NCBI RefSeq assembly: GCF_000691525.1
Contig: NZ_JMDW01000004.1
Location: forward strand, 1-62,455
Source: Mycolicibacterium neoaurum ATCC 25795
GTDB taxonomy: Bacteria > Actinomycetota > Actinomycetes > Mycobacteriales > Mycobacteriaceae
DNA: 62,455 nucleotides
Direction of reading: 5' to 3'
Shown piece by piece: positions 53,255 to 62,368 of this stretch. Position numbers and translations under genes: made by a program. Under the pieces are notes generated by a model that worked only from the letters and a program-made list of their open reading frames with translations, was not told the origin of the DNA and made no database searches. Each line of letters begins with the position of its first letter. The first letter of the stretch is position 1.

Positions 53255-54045
53255 GCGCCTTGTTGGACCTGCTGACCGTGCGGGAGACCGGGGTCGACCG
53301 CTGGCGTGGACCTGGTGCGGGACCCGAGGGTAAACGATCCTTCGGTGGGTTGTTCGCCGCGCAGAGCCTGGCGGCGGCGATCGCCACGGTGCCCGCCGAG
53401 AAGCGGGTGACCAATATGCACCTGCAGTTCCTGCGCGGCGGGGAGGCAGGTGACGGCGCGGACTACCGCGTCGAACGGGTCTACGACGGCAGGACCGCCG
53501 CGGCGCGCCGGGTCGAGGGCCGTCAACACGACCGCCTGCTCAACACGGCGACGGTGTCGTTCTCGGCCGAGATGGCCGGGCCCGAGCATGGCACGCACCT
53601 GATGCCAACGCCCCCGGAGGCATTGGACCCGGACCGATCCCTGGGCCCGTCGCCGTCGGTGCCGCTGCACGAGTTCGACATCCGGGTCGACGATCAGGGT
53701 GACGGAACGGACTTCGTGCGGCGCTTCTGGTGGCGCACGACGGTTCCGTTACCGGCAGATCCGGTGCTGCACAACCTGGTCGCGGTCTACATCACCGACC
53801 TCTACGGCGTCGACCCGATCTTCGCGGTGCATGGGCATTCGATGCGCGATCGCACCTACCGCGGCGGCACGACCGACACGTCGATGTGGTTTCACCGGCC
53901 CGTCTACGCCGATCAGTGGAATCTGTTGGAATCCCGATCCCCGGCGGCGGCCCGAGGGCGCGGCGTCGTCACCGCATCGCTGGTGCGTGCCGACGGTGTC
54001 GTTGCCGCCACGATGGTCCAGGAGGGGCTGGCCGCCAACCGCTGA
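53251..54045 (+). CDS. Acyl-CoA thioesterase II (TesB-like)
   Basis: The 264-residue protein is a double-hotdog thioesterase: FGGLFAAQSLAAAIATVP and VTNMHLQFLRGG in the first half, and LHNLVAVYITDLYGV with DTSMWFHRPVYADQW and GRGVVTASLVRADG in the second. It hydrolyses acyl-CoAs to free acids. It is coupled to the CoA-transferase by a 4-nt overlap. Its last 133 nt overlap, in antisense, the 3' end of the adenylation-acyltransferase gene. Confidence 0.9.
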   Translation: MSALLDLLTVRETGVDRWRGPGAGPEGKRSFGGLFAAQSLAAAIATVPAEKRVTNMHLQFLRGGEAGDGADYRVERVYDGRTAAARRVEGRQHDRLLNTATVSFSAEMAGPEHGTHLMPTPPEALDPDRSLGPSPSVPLHEFDIRVDDQGDGTDFVRRFWWRTTVPLPADPVLHNLVAVYITDLYGVDPIFAVHGHSMRDRTYRGGTTDTSMWFHRPVYADQWNLLESRSPAAARGRGVVTASLVRADGVVAATMVQEGLAANR

Positions 54046-56444
54046 CGTAGTCGGCGGATCGCCTGGGCTACCCCGACTCCGACCGCCAGTGCGGCCAGCA
54101 CACCCGCCAACCGGTGCTCACCGAACAGCGGGTAGATCTGGAAGTGCGTCAGATAGATGTAGAGCGAGGCATCGGCCAGCACCGCGAGCACGCCCGCGGC
54201 CGGTATGGGGCACCGCAGTGACGGCAACCAGATCAGCAGTGCCAGACCACCGAGAACCAATGTCTCCCGGACCGGGTCGGCGAAGTAGCCGTACACACCG
54301 ACGGCGGTCACCACGGTGACCGCGGCACGTTGCCATACCGTGGTCGCCTTCGAGACCGCCCACCCGACGGCGAAGAACCAGAAGGCGGCCATGCTGAACC
54401 AGGCGGCCTCCCCGGTCACCAGGTAGCGCAGGATCAATCCGGCGACCAGGAACACCGCGGCAAAGCCGAAAGCGTGCGCTCGTTCGATCCGGTCGACCGC
54501 CGGCAGCGCCAGCGCCAGCGTCAGCAGCACCAGGATCCAGACGAGCACTTCGATGAACCACAACCGGCCCGCGGTCATACTGTCGAACGGGCCGACGATC
54601 TTGTTGGCCAGCAACAGATTCGTCCAGCCGTAGTCGTCGCTGAACGACATGGTGATCGCGATCCACAGGATGGTCGGCACCGCGATCCAGCCGATCGTGT
54701 TGCGGAGCCGGCGGATCCGCTCGGTGCGGGGGACGCCGGTCAGGCAGAACCGCCCGAAGTTGTATCCGGCGACACCGAGCAGGATGTGCGCACCACCCCA
54801 CATCTCGAAGAGTTCGGCATGTGATCCGACGATGAGCACGATCGCCACGGCGCGCAGCGCCACGCTGGTCTCCATGGTGGCCGTCCACCGGCGGCGTCGC
54901 GGTTGCAGCGCTTCCAGTTCGGCCAGCGGCAGCTGCGCCCACTGCCGGGGCAGCCTGCCCAGCGCCCGTTCGATGCGCACCGACATGGCCACGTAGCTCA
55001 GCGAGTTGCCGCCGAGGTCGACGAAACTGGCGCGCGGATCGATGCCCGCAGGATCGAGATGCAGGACGTCGGCGTAGATGGCGCGTAACGGGGTGGGAGC
55101 GGCGGTCTGCTCGGTGTGCAGTCCTTGTACCGCCGGATAGTCGGGTTTTCCGGAGGCCAGCATGGGCAACTGCTCGACGGTGACGACATCGACCGACCCG
55201 GCGGGCAGACCCGCGATCTCGGTGACCGCGCTGCGCACCACAGATGTCGGGGCGGTGGTCGCGACCACCAACATCTCGCCCACCGCGGCGCACAGCGCGG
55301 GTAGTTCACGCTCGCGCAGCGCCATTTCGACCCGTTGCAGGTCGATCCGCAGGCCGAAAAGTTTGGCGATCCGATTGGCTCTGCCGACGACCTCGAAGAG
55401 ACCGTCGGGACCGACACGCGCCAGGTCGCCGGTGCGTAGTTCGGTGATGACGCGGCCGGTCGCCAGGTCGGCGCGGTCGTGGGCGTAGCCCATCATCACG
55501 TTGGGTCCGGTGTAGACGAGCTCACCGATGCGCCCCGTATCGCCGTCGGCTATGTCTCCATCGACGCGCAGGTGCCCACCGGGAATCGCGCGCCCGATCG
55601 CCTCGGGGCGCTCGACGGCGAATTCAGGTGGCAGGTAGGCCATTCGGGCGGTGGCCTCCGTGGCGCCGTACATGACGAACAGGGCCCAGCCCTTGCGGCG
55701 TCCCAGTTCGGCGAAGGCACGCACCCGCTGCGGTGTCATGGCCCCGCCGGCTTGGGTGACGTAACGCAGGTGCGGTAGTTCCATCGACTCGAACCCGATG
55801 CGGTTCAACAGGTCGAAGGTGTAGGGCACCCCGGCGAACGTCGTGGCCCGGCGGGTGCGGAACAGATCCCAGAACTGTCCGTCGATCACCGAGAGCTCGG
55901 TCAGCAGCAGGGCCGCGCCGCGTAGCAGATGGCTGTGCACCACCGAAAGTCCATAGCAGTAAGACATCGGTAAAGTCGTTGCCGCACAATCGGTGTCGCG
56001 AATATCGAGGTACTCGGCTATGGAATGGGCGTTGGCGATGAGATTCTCGGCCGACAATCTGACCAATTTGGGCGAGCCCGTACTGCCCGATGTGGACATC
56101 AGCAGTGCAAGGTCGGGGTGCAGCTCACGCTCGGGCGCCCGGCGGGAGTGTGCGCCGCGCGCGTCGATGACGATATCGGGCCCATAGGTGTCCAGCAGAT
56201 CGGTGTGGTCTGCGCCGGGCGGCACCGGGAGAACCACATGTCCCGCGGCGAGTGCACCGAGATACCAGGTGAGCGTGTCGATATCGTTGCGGGTCTCCAG
56301 CAGCACCAGCTTTCGGGGGCCGCCGAGTTCGGTGGCCGCGGTCTCGACGAGATCGGCCAGGGTCTGATAACTCACCGTGGTCTCGGCGGTGTGCACTGCC
56401 GGTCGCGCACCGTGCCGACGCAGATGGGGGATGAGATTCCTCAT
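53913..56444 (-). CDS. Adenylation domain - carrier domain - membrane acyltransferase fusion (NRPS-like)
   Basis: The 843-residue protein has an ANL adenylation domain (1-440) with MSTSGSTGSPKLV, YGATEA, RTGDLARVGPDG and the A10 Lys in SGKPDY; a carrier domain (about 450-515) with DLGGNSL, Ser481 being the phosphopantetheine site; and a C-terminal domain (about 525-800) with about ten membrane helices, His542 in LIVGSHAELF and YIYLTHFQIYP, typical of acyltransferase-3 proteins. It should activate an acid, hold it as a thioester and transfer it at the membrane. Its start overlaps the ABC ATPase gene by 4 nt, placing it in an iron-importer operon. The acid and acceptor are unknown; a siderophore or surface-lipid substrate is inference. 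Confidence 0.85.
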   Translation of the reverse strand: MRNLIPHLRRHGARPAVHTAETTVSYQTLADLVETAATELGGPRKLVLLETRNDIDTLTWYLGALAAGHVVLPVPPGADHTDLLDTYGPDIVIDARGAHSRRAPERELHPDLALLMSTSGSTGSPKLVRLSAENLIANAHSIAEYLDIRDTDCAATTLPMSYCYGLSVVHSHLLRGAALLLTELSVIDGQFWDLFRTRRATTFAGVPYTFDLLNRIGFESMELPHLRYVTQAGGAMTPQRVRAFAELGRRKGWALFVMYGATEATARMAYLPPEFAVERPEAIGRAIPGGHLRVDGDIADGDTGRIGELVYTGPNVMMGYAHDRADLATGRVITELRTGDLARVGPDGLFEVVGRANRIAKLFGLRIDLQRVEMALRERELPALCAAVGEMLVVATTAPTSVVRSAVTEIAGLPAGSVDVVTVEQLPMLASGKPDYPAVQGLHTEQTAAPTPLRAIYADVLHLDPAGIDPRASFVDLGGNSLSYVAMSVRIERALGRLPRQWAQLPLAELEALQPRRRRWTATMETSVALRAVAIVLIVGSHAELFEMWGGAHILLGVAGYNFGRFCLTGVPRTERIRRLRNTIGWIAVPTILWIAITMSFSDDYGWTNLLLANKIVGPFDSMTAGRLWFIEVLVWILVLLTLALALPAVDRIERAHAFGFAAVFLVAGLILRYLVTGEAAWFSMAAFWFFAVGWAVSKATTVWQRAAVTVVTAVGVYGYFADPVRETLVLGGLALLIWLPSLRCPIPAAGVLAVLADASLYIYLTHFQIYPLFGEHRLAGVLAALAVGVGVAQAIRRLRQRLAASPSWTIVAATTPSARTSDAVTTPRPRAAAGDRDSNRFH

Positions 56445-57493
56445 GGCAGCATCAGGGCGGTACCCATGACGGTGATGCGGACCTTGGTGTCCACCATCGG
56501 CGGGTCGATGCTGTGTTGACGCACCGTGATCGGAGCGGCCTCGCCGGTGTCGACGGTGAGCAGCACATCGTGACCGAGGAATTCGGTGGCCAGCACCGTG
56601 CCGATCCCGGGCTGAGGGTGCGGCCCGGCATCGGCGATCGCGGCAGCCACCAGCTGCTCGGGACGCAGTAGCACGGTGCCCGAATCTGCGGCGGGCGTCC
56701 CCGACACCGGTATCCGACCGAGCGCACAGTCGGCGGCTCCGTCGCGGACGGTCGCCTGCAGGAAGATGCAGTCGCCGAGGAACTCGGCGGTGAACCGATC
56801 GGCCGGGGCGCGATAGACCTGTTCTGGAGTGCCGACCCCGGTGAACCGGCCGGCCCGCATGACGGCGACCTGATCGGCGACCGACAACGCCTCGCCCTGG
56901 TCGTGCGTGACCAACAGGGTGGTGATCCCGGCCTCGGTGAGGACCTTCGTGACCGCACGCCGGGTGGCGGCACGCAGTCCCGTGTCCAACGCGGAGAACG
57001 GCTCGTCGAGCAGCATCAGGGCAGGCTTGCGTGCCAGGGCGCGCGCCAGCGCGACGCGCTGCTGCTGGCCACCCGACAGCTCATGGGGCCGACGCTGCGC
57101 GAAAGACGGTTCCAGCGAGACGGTTTCGAGTAGTTCGGTAACCCTGGACCGAACCTCGGCGCGGCGGGGCGATCCGTCCAGCCCATAGGCGATGTTCGCT
57201 CCGACGGTCAGGTGCGGGAAGAGTGCCCCGTCCTGGGCGACGTAGCCGACCGAACGACGATGCGGGGCAACACAGGACTGCGCCGAGGCAACCTGACTTC
57301 CGGCGATGTCGATGGTGCCGGAGTCGGGTTTCTCGAATCCGGCGACCAGACGCAGCAGGGTCGTCTTGCCGCACCCGGACGCGCCGACAACTGCCGTGAT
57401 GCTGCCGGCGGGCAGCGTCAGGTTCACGTGGTCGAGAACCGTTGTGCCGGTAAAGGATTTGGAAAGACCCTGCACGGTCAGCGTATCGGTCAT
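56441..57493 (-). CDS. Fe(III) ABC transporter ATP-binding protein (FbpC-type)
   Basis: The 350-residue ATPase has Walker A GASGCGKTT (37-45), the signature LSGGQQQR (137-144), Walker B LMLLDEP (157-163), the H-loop in LLVTHDQGEAL and a C-terminal regulatory TOBE-like domain (about 240-350), as in FbpC/SfuC/AfuC. It starts at the ATG 57493; the larger open frame upstream to 58810 is a shadow of the permease gene. It overlaps the permease stop and the following fusion gene by 4 nt on each side. Confidence 0.92.
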   Translation of the reverse strand: MTDTLTVQGLSKSFTGTTVLDHVNLTLPAGSITAVVGASGCGKTTLLRLVAGFEKPDSGTIDIAGSQVASAQSCVAPHRRSVGYVAQDGALFPHLTVGANIAYGLDGSPRRAEVRSRVTELLETVSLEPSFAQRRPHELSGGQQQRVALARALARKPALMLLDEPFSALDTGLRAATRRAVTKVLTEAGITTLLVTHDQGEALSVADQVAVMRAGRFTGVGTPEQVYRAPADRFTAEFLGDCIFLQATVRDGAADCALGRIPVSGTPAADSGTVLLRPEQLVAAAIADAGPHPQPGIGTVLATEFLGHDVLLTVDTGEAAPITVRQHSIDPPMVDTKVRITVMGTALMLP

Positions 57494-59046
57494 GAGTGCG
57501 TCACCTCGCGGAAGAGTGCCACCGTCACCGGGATGGAGAGCGCCACCAGGACCAGGGCGTACGGGGCGGCGGCGGCATAGTCGAGCTCGCTGGACAACGA
57601 CCAGAACCGCATGGCCAGGGTGCGGGTACCGGTGGGCGCGAGCAGCAGGGTCGCGGTCAGCTCGGTGGCCACCGCCACGAAGACCAGGGCCGCTCCCGCA
57701 CCGGCCGCCGGGGCGATCAGCCGCAATGTCACCCGCAGGAAACTTCGGGTCGGTGACAGGCCCAGCGACCGCGAGGCCTCCTCCAGCCCCGGCGGAATCT
57801 GGGCCAGGCCGGAGCGCAGGCTGACCAGCGCGCGGGGCAGGAACATCAGGATGTATGCGCCGAGCACGAGGGACACCGTTTGGTACAGCGGGGGAGCGAA
57901 GCGGATGGCGACGGTGACCAAGGCAAGCGCCGTGACGATTCCGGGCATGGAGCTGGTGACGAAGTTCGCACCCTCCACCGCGCGGGACAGCGCACCGCGG
58001 TAGCGCACGGCCAGCCACGCGAACGGGAATGCCGCGATGGTGGTCAGCACCGCGGCCACGGCCGCCAGCACTGCCGTCTGTCCCATGGCCTCGGTCAGGT
58101 CGGCGACGTCCCAGACCGCGACCCCGCCGATCCACAGCCAACGCAGCAGCGTGTAGACCGGGACGCCCAGCGCCAACAGGGCGCAGATCGCCAATGCGAT
58201 CGATGCGGGAACGGTCCAGGCGCCCAAATGGATCGGAGTCATCACTCGCGGGGCGCCCGAGCCGACCCGCGCGAAACGTGCGTGGCCGCGCAGTACCGCC
58301 TCGGTGGCCAGCAGAACCAGACACAACAGGACCAGCACACCGGCCAGGGTGGCCCCGGCCGCACCGTCGAAAGTGGCCTGGAACTGCTCGAAGATGGCCG
58401 TGGTGAAGGTCGAGAAGCGCAGCATCGCGAAGGCGCCGTACTCGGCGAGCAGGTGAACACCGATGAGCAGTCCGCCGCCGAGAATGGCCAGCCGCAGCTG
58501 CGGCAGCACCACCCGGAAGAAGACGCCGACGGTTCCGGACCCGAGCGCCCGTGCGGACTCCTCGATGGCCGGGTCCAGCCGACGCAGGGTAGCCGCCGCA
58601 GGCAGGAACACGAACGGGAAGTAGGAGAGCGTCGCGACCAGCACGCCCGCCCCGAAACCGTGCAGTGTCGGCCATACGCTCACCCAGGCGTAGCTGTTGA
58701 TGAAGGCGGGTACCGCCAGCGGTGCGACCAACAGCGGTCGCCACACTGCGGCGCCGGGCACGTCGGTGCGCTCCACCAGCCACGCCGCACCGACACCGAG
58801 CACGACGCACAGCGGCACCGTCACGACGACCAACCCGGTGGTGTTGAGCAGCAGTTCACCGACCCGGGGCCGCACCACGAGCTCGTAGATGCGGTCCGGT
58901 CCGGTGCTGACGACCGCCCACACCACATAGCCCAGCGGGATGAAGGTGGCGGCGACCAGCACGCCGATGGCGCCGGTGAGTGCCGGGCCGGGCCGTGCAG
59001 TGGGTCGCGGTCCGGGAATCGGGCGGTCGGTGTGCGTGGAAACCAC
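57490..59046 (-). CDS. Fe(III) ABC transporter permease (FbpB-type, fused double permease)
   Basis: The 518-residue protein has about 12 transmembrane helices in two homologous halves, each with a cytoplasmic EAA loop that contacts the ATPase: EESARALGSGTVGVFFRVVL in the first half and EEASRSLGLSPTRSFLRVTL in the second. This duplicated form is characteristic of iron(III) permeases FbpB/SfuB. The GTG start directly follows the binding-protein stop, and the end overlaps the ATPase gene. Confidence 0.92.
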   Translation of the reverse strand: MVSTHTDRPIPGPRPTARPGPALTGAIGVLVAATFIPLGYVVWAVVSTGPDRIYELVVRPRVGELLLNTTGLVVVTVPLCVVLGVGAAWLVERTDVPGAAVWRPLLVAPLAVPAFINSYAWVSVWPTLHGFGAGVLVATLSYFPFVFLPAAATLRRLDPAIEESARALGSGTVGVFFRVVLPQLRLAILGGGLLIGVHLLAEYGAFAMLRFSTFTTAIFEQFQATFDGAAGATLAGVLVLLCLVLLATEAVLRGHARFARVGSGAPRVMTPIHLGAWTVPASIALAICALLALGVPVYTLLRWLWIGGVAVWDVADLTEAMGQTAVLAAVAAVLTTIAAFPFAWLAVRYRGALSRAVEGANFVTSSMPGIVTALALVTVAIRFAPPLYQTVSLVLGAYILMFLPRALVSLRSGLAQIPPGLEEASRSLGLSPTRSFLRVTLRLIAPAAGAGAALVFVAVATELTATLLLAPTGTRTLAMRFWSLSSELDYAAAAPYALVLVALSIPVTVALFREVTHS

Positions 59047-60063
59047 CTAGAGCAGGCCAGCCTTGGTCATCAGGTCCGTCACCTTGGCCCCGTCGAGGGT
59101 GGACGGATCCACCGCAGGAGCCTGCAGGGTGTCCAGCGGGGGCAGCGCCGGATTGGCGGGCACGCCGCTGGCGACCGGGTACTCGAACGAGGTGCCCTTC
59201 TCCAGTACCTCCTGGCCGGTCTTGGAGGTGATGAACTTCAGGAACTGCTGCGCCTGATCCTTCTTCTTGCTGGACTCCAGCACGCCACCACCGGAGATGC
59301 TGACGAAAGCACCCGGATCCTCGTTGCGGAAGTAGTGCAGCGCGGTGTTACCGCTGATCTCCTTGGTCTTCGCCTGATCGCGGAACCAGTAGTAGTGGTA
59401 GATGATCCCGCCGTCGATCTCCCCGTCGTTCACCGCGCGCAGGGTGGCGATGTTGTCCTGCAGCAGGGTGGCGTCGGACTTCATGGCCGACAACCAGGCC
59501 GAGGTGGCCTGCTCCCCGGTGAGCTGCAGCATGGCCGCGATGATCGCCTGGAAGTCGGGCTTGGCCGGGGGTGCGCCCCAGCGGCCCTTCCACTCGGGCT
59601 TCTGCAGGTCCATGATCGACCGCGGCAGCTGCCCCAGCTGCACCTTGCTGGTGTTGTAGACGAACACGGTCGAGCGCGCCGCGACACCGGTCCATTTGTT
59701 GGTCGAGGGCCGGTACTGGGCCGGCACCTGTTCGACGGTGGACGGGTCGACGTCGGCGAACAGCCCGGCGTCCTCGACGGCGGCCATCGCCGGTGAGTTC
59801 TCGGTGAGGAATACGTCGGCCGGGGAGGAATCACCTTCGGCGATCAACTGGTTGCCCAGCTCGGTGTCACCGCCCTGGCGGTAGGTGACCTTGATACCGG
59901 TCTCCTTGGTGAAGGCGTCGATCCACTCCTTGGTGAGCGACTCGTGTTGAGCGTTGTAGACGAGTAGTTCATCGCTTTGATCGCTGGACGAGCACGCGGT
60001 CGCCGCCGATACGACAGCGAGGACGGACAGCAGTGCCATCACCCGTCGGAAGTGGATACCCAT
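59047..60063 (-). CDS. Fe(III) ABC transporter substrate-binding lipoprotein (FbpA/FutA-type)
   Basis: The 338-residue protein has a lipoprotein signal with Cys24 (SAATACSSS) and the ferric-binding protein pattern: LLVYNAQHESL near the mature N-terminus, DVFLTENSPAMAAVEDAGL, VFVYNTSKV, WGAPPAKPDFQAI, and YHYYWFRD with Tyr222, Tyr224 and Tyr225, the Tyr cluster that binds iron. It captures Fe(III) outside the membrane for the FbpB-type permease. AAGGA lies 7 nt before the ATG. An IdeR-like palindrome 23 nt upstream suggests iron repression of the operon. Confidence 0.92.
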   Translation of the reverse strand: MGIHFRRVMALLSVLAVVSAATACSSSDQSDELLVYNAQHESLTKEWIDAFTKETGIKVTYRQGGDTELGNQLIAEGDSSPADVFLTENSPAMAAVEDAGLFADVDPSTVEQVPAQYRPSTNKWTGVAARSTVFVYNTSKVQLGQLPRSIMDLQKPEWKGRWGAPPAKPDFQAIIAAMLQLTGEQATSAWLSAMKSDATLLQDNIATLRAVNDGEIDGGIIYHYYWFRDQAKTKEISGNTALHYFRNEDPGAFVSISGGGVLESSKKKDQAQQFLKFITSKTGQEVLEKGTSFEYPVASGVPANPALPPLDTLQAPAVDPSTLDGAKVTDLMTKAGLL

Positions 60064-60085
60064 GGGGCAATCCTTACATCCCTAC

Positions 60086-60104
60086 CTAGGCAAGGTTTGC
60101 CTTC
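60086..60104 (-). promoter_or_regulatory. Probable IdeR/iron box of the Fe(III) importer operon
   Basis: The perfect palindrome AGGCAA-GGT-TTGCCT (60088-60102) lies in a 19-base window matching the IdeR consensus at 11 of 19 positions, including the TAGG and CCT half-site cores. It is 23 nt upstream of the importer start and next to a possible -10 (TAGGGA on the minus strand). Context makes an iron operator likely. Confidence 0.55.
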
Positions 60105-60113
60105 CCCTGCTAT

Positions 60114-61007
60114 TCACAGGCAGCGCAATGGGAAGGCATCCCGCTCGGCGCGCAGTAACGCCTCCTGATCGTCGAACACGGACTGCGGATCGACCCACTG
60201 GATGGACTGACTGTCGCCCAGGCGGCGGAAGTACAGGCACCGGCCCGGGCCTGCCGTGCGATCTCTGGCCAGCCGCGGCGGCAGCGGCAGCCGGTGGAGG
60301 CCGCCGCCGATCGCGGCGGCGCCGGCCTGCCGGGCGCTGTCGAACCTCAGGTAACGCAGCGCGACGGGTCGCTGCTCGCGAGTGCACCGCGACGAGATCA
60401 TGCGCACGGACAGCTCGCCGGCGAGCACGCATCGGTACAGGGCCTCGTCGAACTCGACCCCGTGCAGGTGGAATCTCCCGGTGCCATCGGACCATTCGAT
60501 CGCCGGGCGGCCGGTATCGCAGTGCACGACATCGCTGTCGGCGCTCTCGTAGCGGGTGGTGGGCATCGGGACCAGGAGCACTTCGCCGTGGATCGGCAGG
60601 ATCCAGCCGAGACCGAGTTGCACCGCGCGACGCATGGGCTCGCAGTGGCGGGCCCAGCGGCGCGCCGAGACGATGGTGTTCGGTGGCAGCCACTCGGCTT
60701 CGGGCATGGTCGCCACGAAGTGGTTGTAGAGGGTGTCGCGCTCGTCGTGCAGCCGCACGGTGCCGGGGGTGTCATCGATATCGCGGTTGCCGGACCACCG
60801 CTGCATCCGGTGCCAGCGCGGATCCGGCCCGATGACCGAGGCGATACGCAGCGCACGATCCAGGGCCGCCACGATGGTGTAACCCGTCCGGTGGCCGACA
60901 TCGTGGGTGACACAGAATTGCGAGACCAGCGCGATGGCGGCGTCGTCGTCAAACGACCCGGTGGGCGCGGTGATATCGGACCGGAGCACACGGGTGGGGT
61001 TGGACAT
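60114..61007 (-). CDS. Hypothetical protein, possibly DUF6745-like
   Basis: The 297-residue protein has no signal peptide or membrane helix. It contains short patterns such as GRPAIEWSDGTGRFHLHGVEF, and LRYLRFDSARQAGA with two Cys near residue 200, that recall DUF6745-type proteins, but I cannot confirm the family. The ATG at 61007 was chosen because TAGCGT lies 7 nt upstream on the minus strand; a longer frame continues to 61196. It ends 51 nt before the importer start on the same strand, with the iron box between, so it is probably a separate unit. Confidence 0.6.
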   Translation of the reverse strand: MSNPTRVLRSDITAPTGSFDDDAAIALVSQFCVTHDVGHRTGYTIVAALDRALRIASVIGPDPRWHRMQRWSGNRDIDDTPGTVRLHDERDTLYNHFVATMPEAEWLPPNTIVSARRWARHCEPMRRAVQLGLGWILPIHGEVLLVPMPTTRYESADSDVVHCDTGRPAIEWSDGTGRFHLHGVEFDEALYRCVLAGELSVRMISSRCTREQRPVALRYLRFDSARQAGAAAIGGGLHRLPLPPRLARDRTAGPGRCLYFRRLGDSQSIQWVDPQSVFDDQEALLRAERDAFPLRCL

Positions 61008-61014
61008 GGGCGTC

Positions 61015-61020
61015 ACGCTA
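61015..61020 (-). promoter_or_regulatory. -10 box of the DUF6745-like gene
   Basis: On the minus strand TAGCGT lies 7 nt before the ATG at 61007, which decides between this start and the longer frame. Confidence 0.5.
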
Positions 61021-61092
61021 GCGGCGGGGTCCGACATGTCCATTTCGCGACAACCGGGTGCACGGGTACCGTCGATCACGCAGGATCGAGGC

Positions 61093-61458
61093 ATGAAACA
61101 GATTGCCACGCTCGCGCTCGCCGGCCTCGCCGCGTCCATCATCTCCGTCGCGGGCGCCCCCGCAGCGCAGGCCGCTCCGCCCTGCTCGGCGAGCAATCTG
61201 GCGACCGTTGCCAGCGGTGTGCTCGCGCAGGCCGGGGGCTATCTGGACACGCACCCGTCGGCCAACGATGTGTTGACCGCGGCAGCCAATCAGCCGACCA
61301 ATGAGGCCGAGCAGTCCATCCGCGGTTACTTTCTCACCCACCCGGGTGAATTCCTGGACCTGCAGAACATCGCCAGACCGCTGATCGACCTGCGCCGCTC
61401 GTGCGGGGTGGCGGTCTCACCCGGTCAACTGGCGGCACTCATCGACGCCCTGAGCTGA
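61093..61458 (+). CDS. Secreted hemophore-like heme-binding protein
   Basis: The 121-residue protein has a signal peptide (about 1-27, cleaved after AQA) and a small all-helical mature domain with two Cys (PPCSASN and RRSCGVAV) that probably form a disulfide. The arrangement GYLDTHPSANDVLTAAA and GYFLTHPGEFLDLQNIARPL, with repeated Y.THP segments, is typical of mycobacterial heme-binding/hemophore proteins. It would bind heme in the envelope. It is divergent from the DUF6745-like gene and converges on the DUF1206 gene. Confidence 0.8.
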   Translation: MKQIATLALAGLAASIISVAGAPAAQAAPPCSASNLATVASGVLAQAGGYLDTHPSANDVLTAAANQPTNEAEQSIRGYFLTHPGEFLDLQNIARPLIDLRRSCGVAVSPGQLAALIDALS

Positions 61459-61463
61459 CGGGA

Positions 61464-61496
61464 CCGGTGCGGACGGCTCAGAGCCGTCCGTACCGG
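61464..61496. terminator. Bidirectional terminator overlapping the DUF1206 gene end
   Basis: CCGGTGCGGACGGCT (61464-61478) pairs with AGCCGTCCGTACCGG (61482-61496) around a 3-nt loop: 15 bp with one G-T wobble. It begins just after the hemophore stop and includes the last codons of the convergent DUF1206 gene, so it can serve both. Confidence 0.75.
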
Positions 61497-62296
61497 CTGC
61501 GCACGAAACTGTAGGCGCCATAGGCGGCGATCCCCACGGCCGCGATGATCAGCAGGAACTTGCCGAAGGGTGCCTGCCCCAGTGTCTTCACCGCGGCGTC
61601 CAGGCCGGAGGCCTTCGCGGGGTCCGCCTGCAGGGTGGCGACGATGACGAGGATCCCGGCACCGGCGAGGACGAGTCCCTTGGCGGTGTAGCCGGCAATG
61701 CCGACCGCGGTGATACCCGTGCCGCCGGAGACCCGCAGGTCCTTGAAGAACTTCTTCGACACGCCCTTGTAGACGTGGTACCCGCCGACACCGAGAACCC
61801 CGAGTCCGATCCCGATCAATACGGCCTTGCCCCAACCGGACTGCATCAGCTGTGCCGACATACCCGAGTTCTGCTGGCCGCTGGATTTACCGCCGCCGGT
61901 GGCGAAACGCAACGCGGAGAAGGCGATTGCGATGTTCGCGACCGCAAGGCCGACGGATTTGGCCCGTTTCCAGGCCGGCGAGTCGTCGTCTCCGGATCGT
62001 TCGGTCGGCTTGGATCCGACCACGGCCTCGGCCAGGTGCCAGAGCCCGAGGGCGAACAATCCCAGCGCCGCGATCCACAGCATGACCTGGCCGCCGGTCT
62101 GGCCGGCCAGGGTGGCCAGCGCACCGGATTGGTCGGCGTTGCCGCCGCTGCCGAGCGCGAGCCGCAGGATGATGTATCCGAGCAGCAGATGTAGCACGCC
62201 GCTGGCCGCGAAGCCGGCACGGGCGCCGTACTGGAATGCGTCGCTGTCGGTGGCCCGGTCCACCGCCCCGTGGACCGGGCTCGCGCTCGTCTTCAT
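61478..62296 (-). CDS. DUF1206 family membrane protein
   Basis: The 272-residue protein has six transmembrane helices in three similar pairs, each beginning with an aromatic/Gly-rich turn (ARAGFAASGVLHLLLGY, KSVGLAVANIAIAFSALRF, GIAGYTAKGLVLAGAGI), the layout of DUF1206. The function of the family is not known. GGGAGA lies 4 nt before the ATG. It sits between a hemophore-like gene and sodA. Confidence 0.9.
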   Translation of the reverse strand: MKTSASPVHGAVDRATDSDAFQYGARAGFAASGVLHLLLGYIILRLALGSGGNADQSGALATLAGQTGGQVMLWIAALGLFALGLWHLAEAVVGSKPTERSGDDDSPAWKRAKSVGLAVANIAIAFSALRFATGGGKSSGQQNSGMSAQLMQSGWGKAVLIGIGLGVLGVGGYHVYKGVSKKFFKDLRVSGGTGITAVGIAGYTAKGLVLAGAGILVIVATLQADPAKASGLDAAVKTLGQAPFGKFLLIIAAVGIAAYGAYSFVRSRYGRL

Positions 62297-62368
62297 GGTG
62301 TCTCCCCGTGCCGCCGATTGCCGTCTCCGATGGGCCCGGGTTCCCCCTTTTTGACGCGCGCGAAACCG

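Noticed and set aside
57494..58810. Long minus-strand frame extending the ABC ATPase gene upstream
   Set aside because: Residues are low-complexity Arg/Gly/Ala and the frame lies wholly over the permease gene; the ATPase family start is the ATG at 57493.
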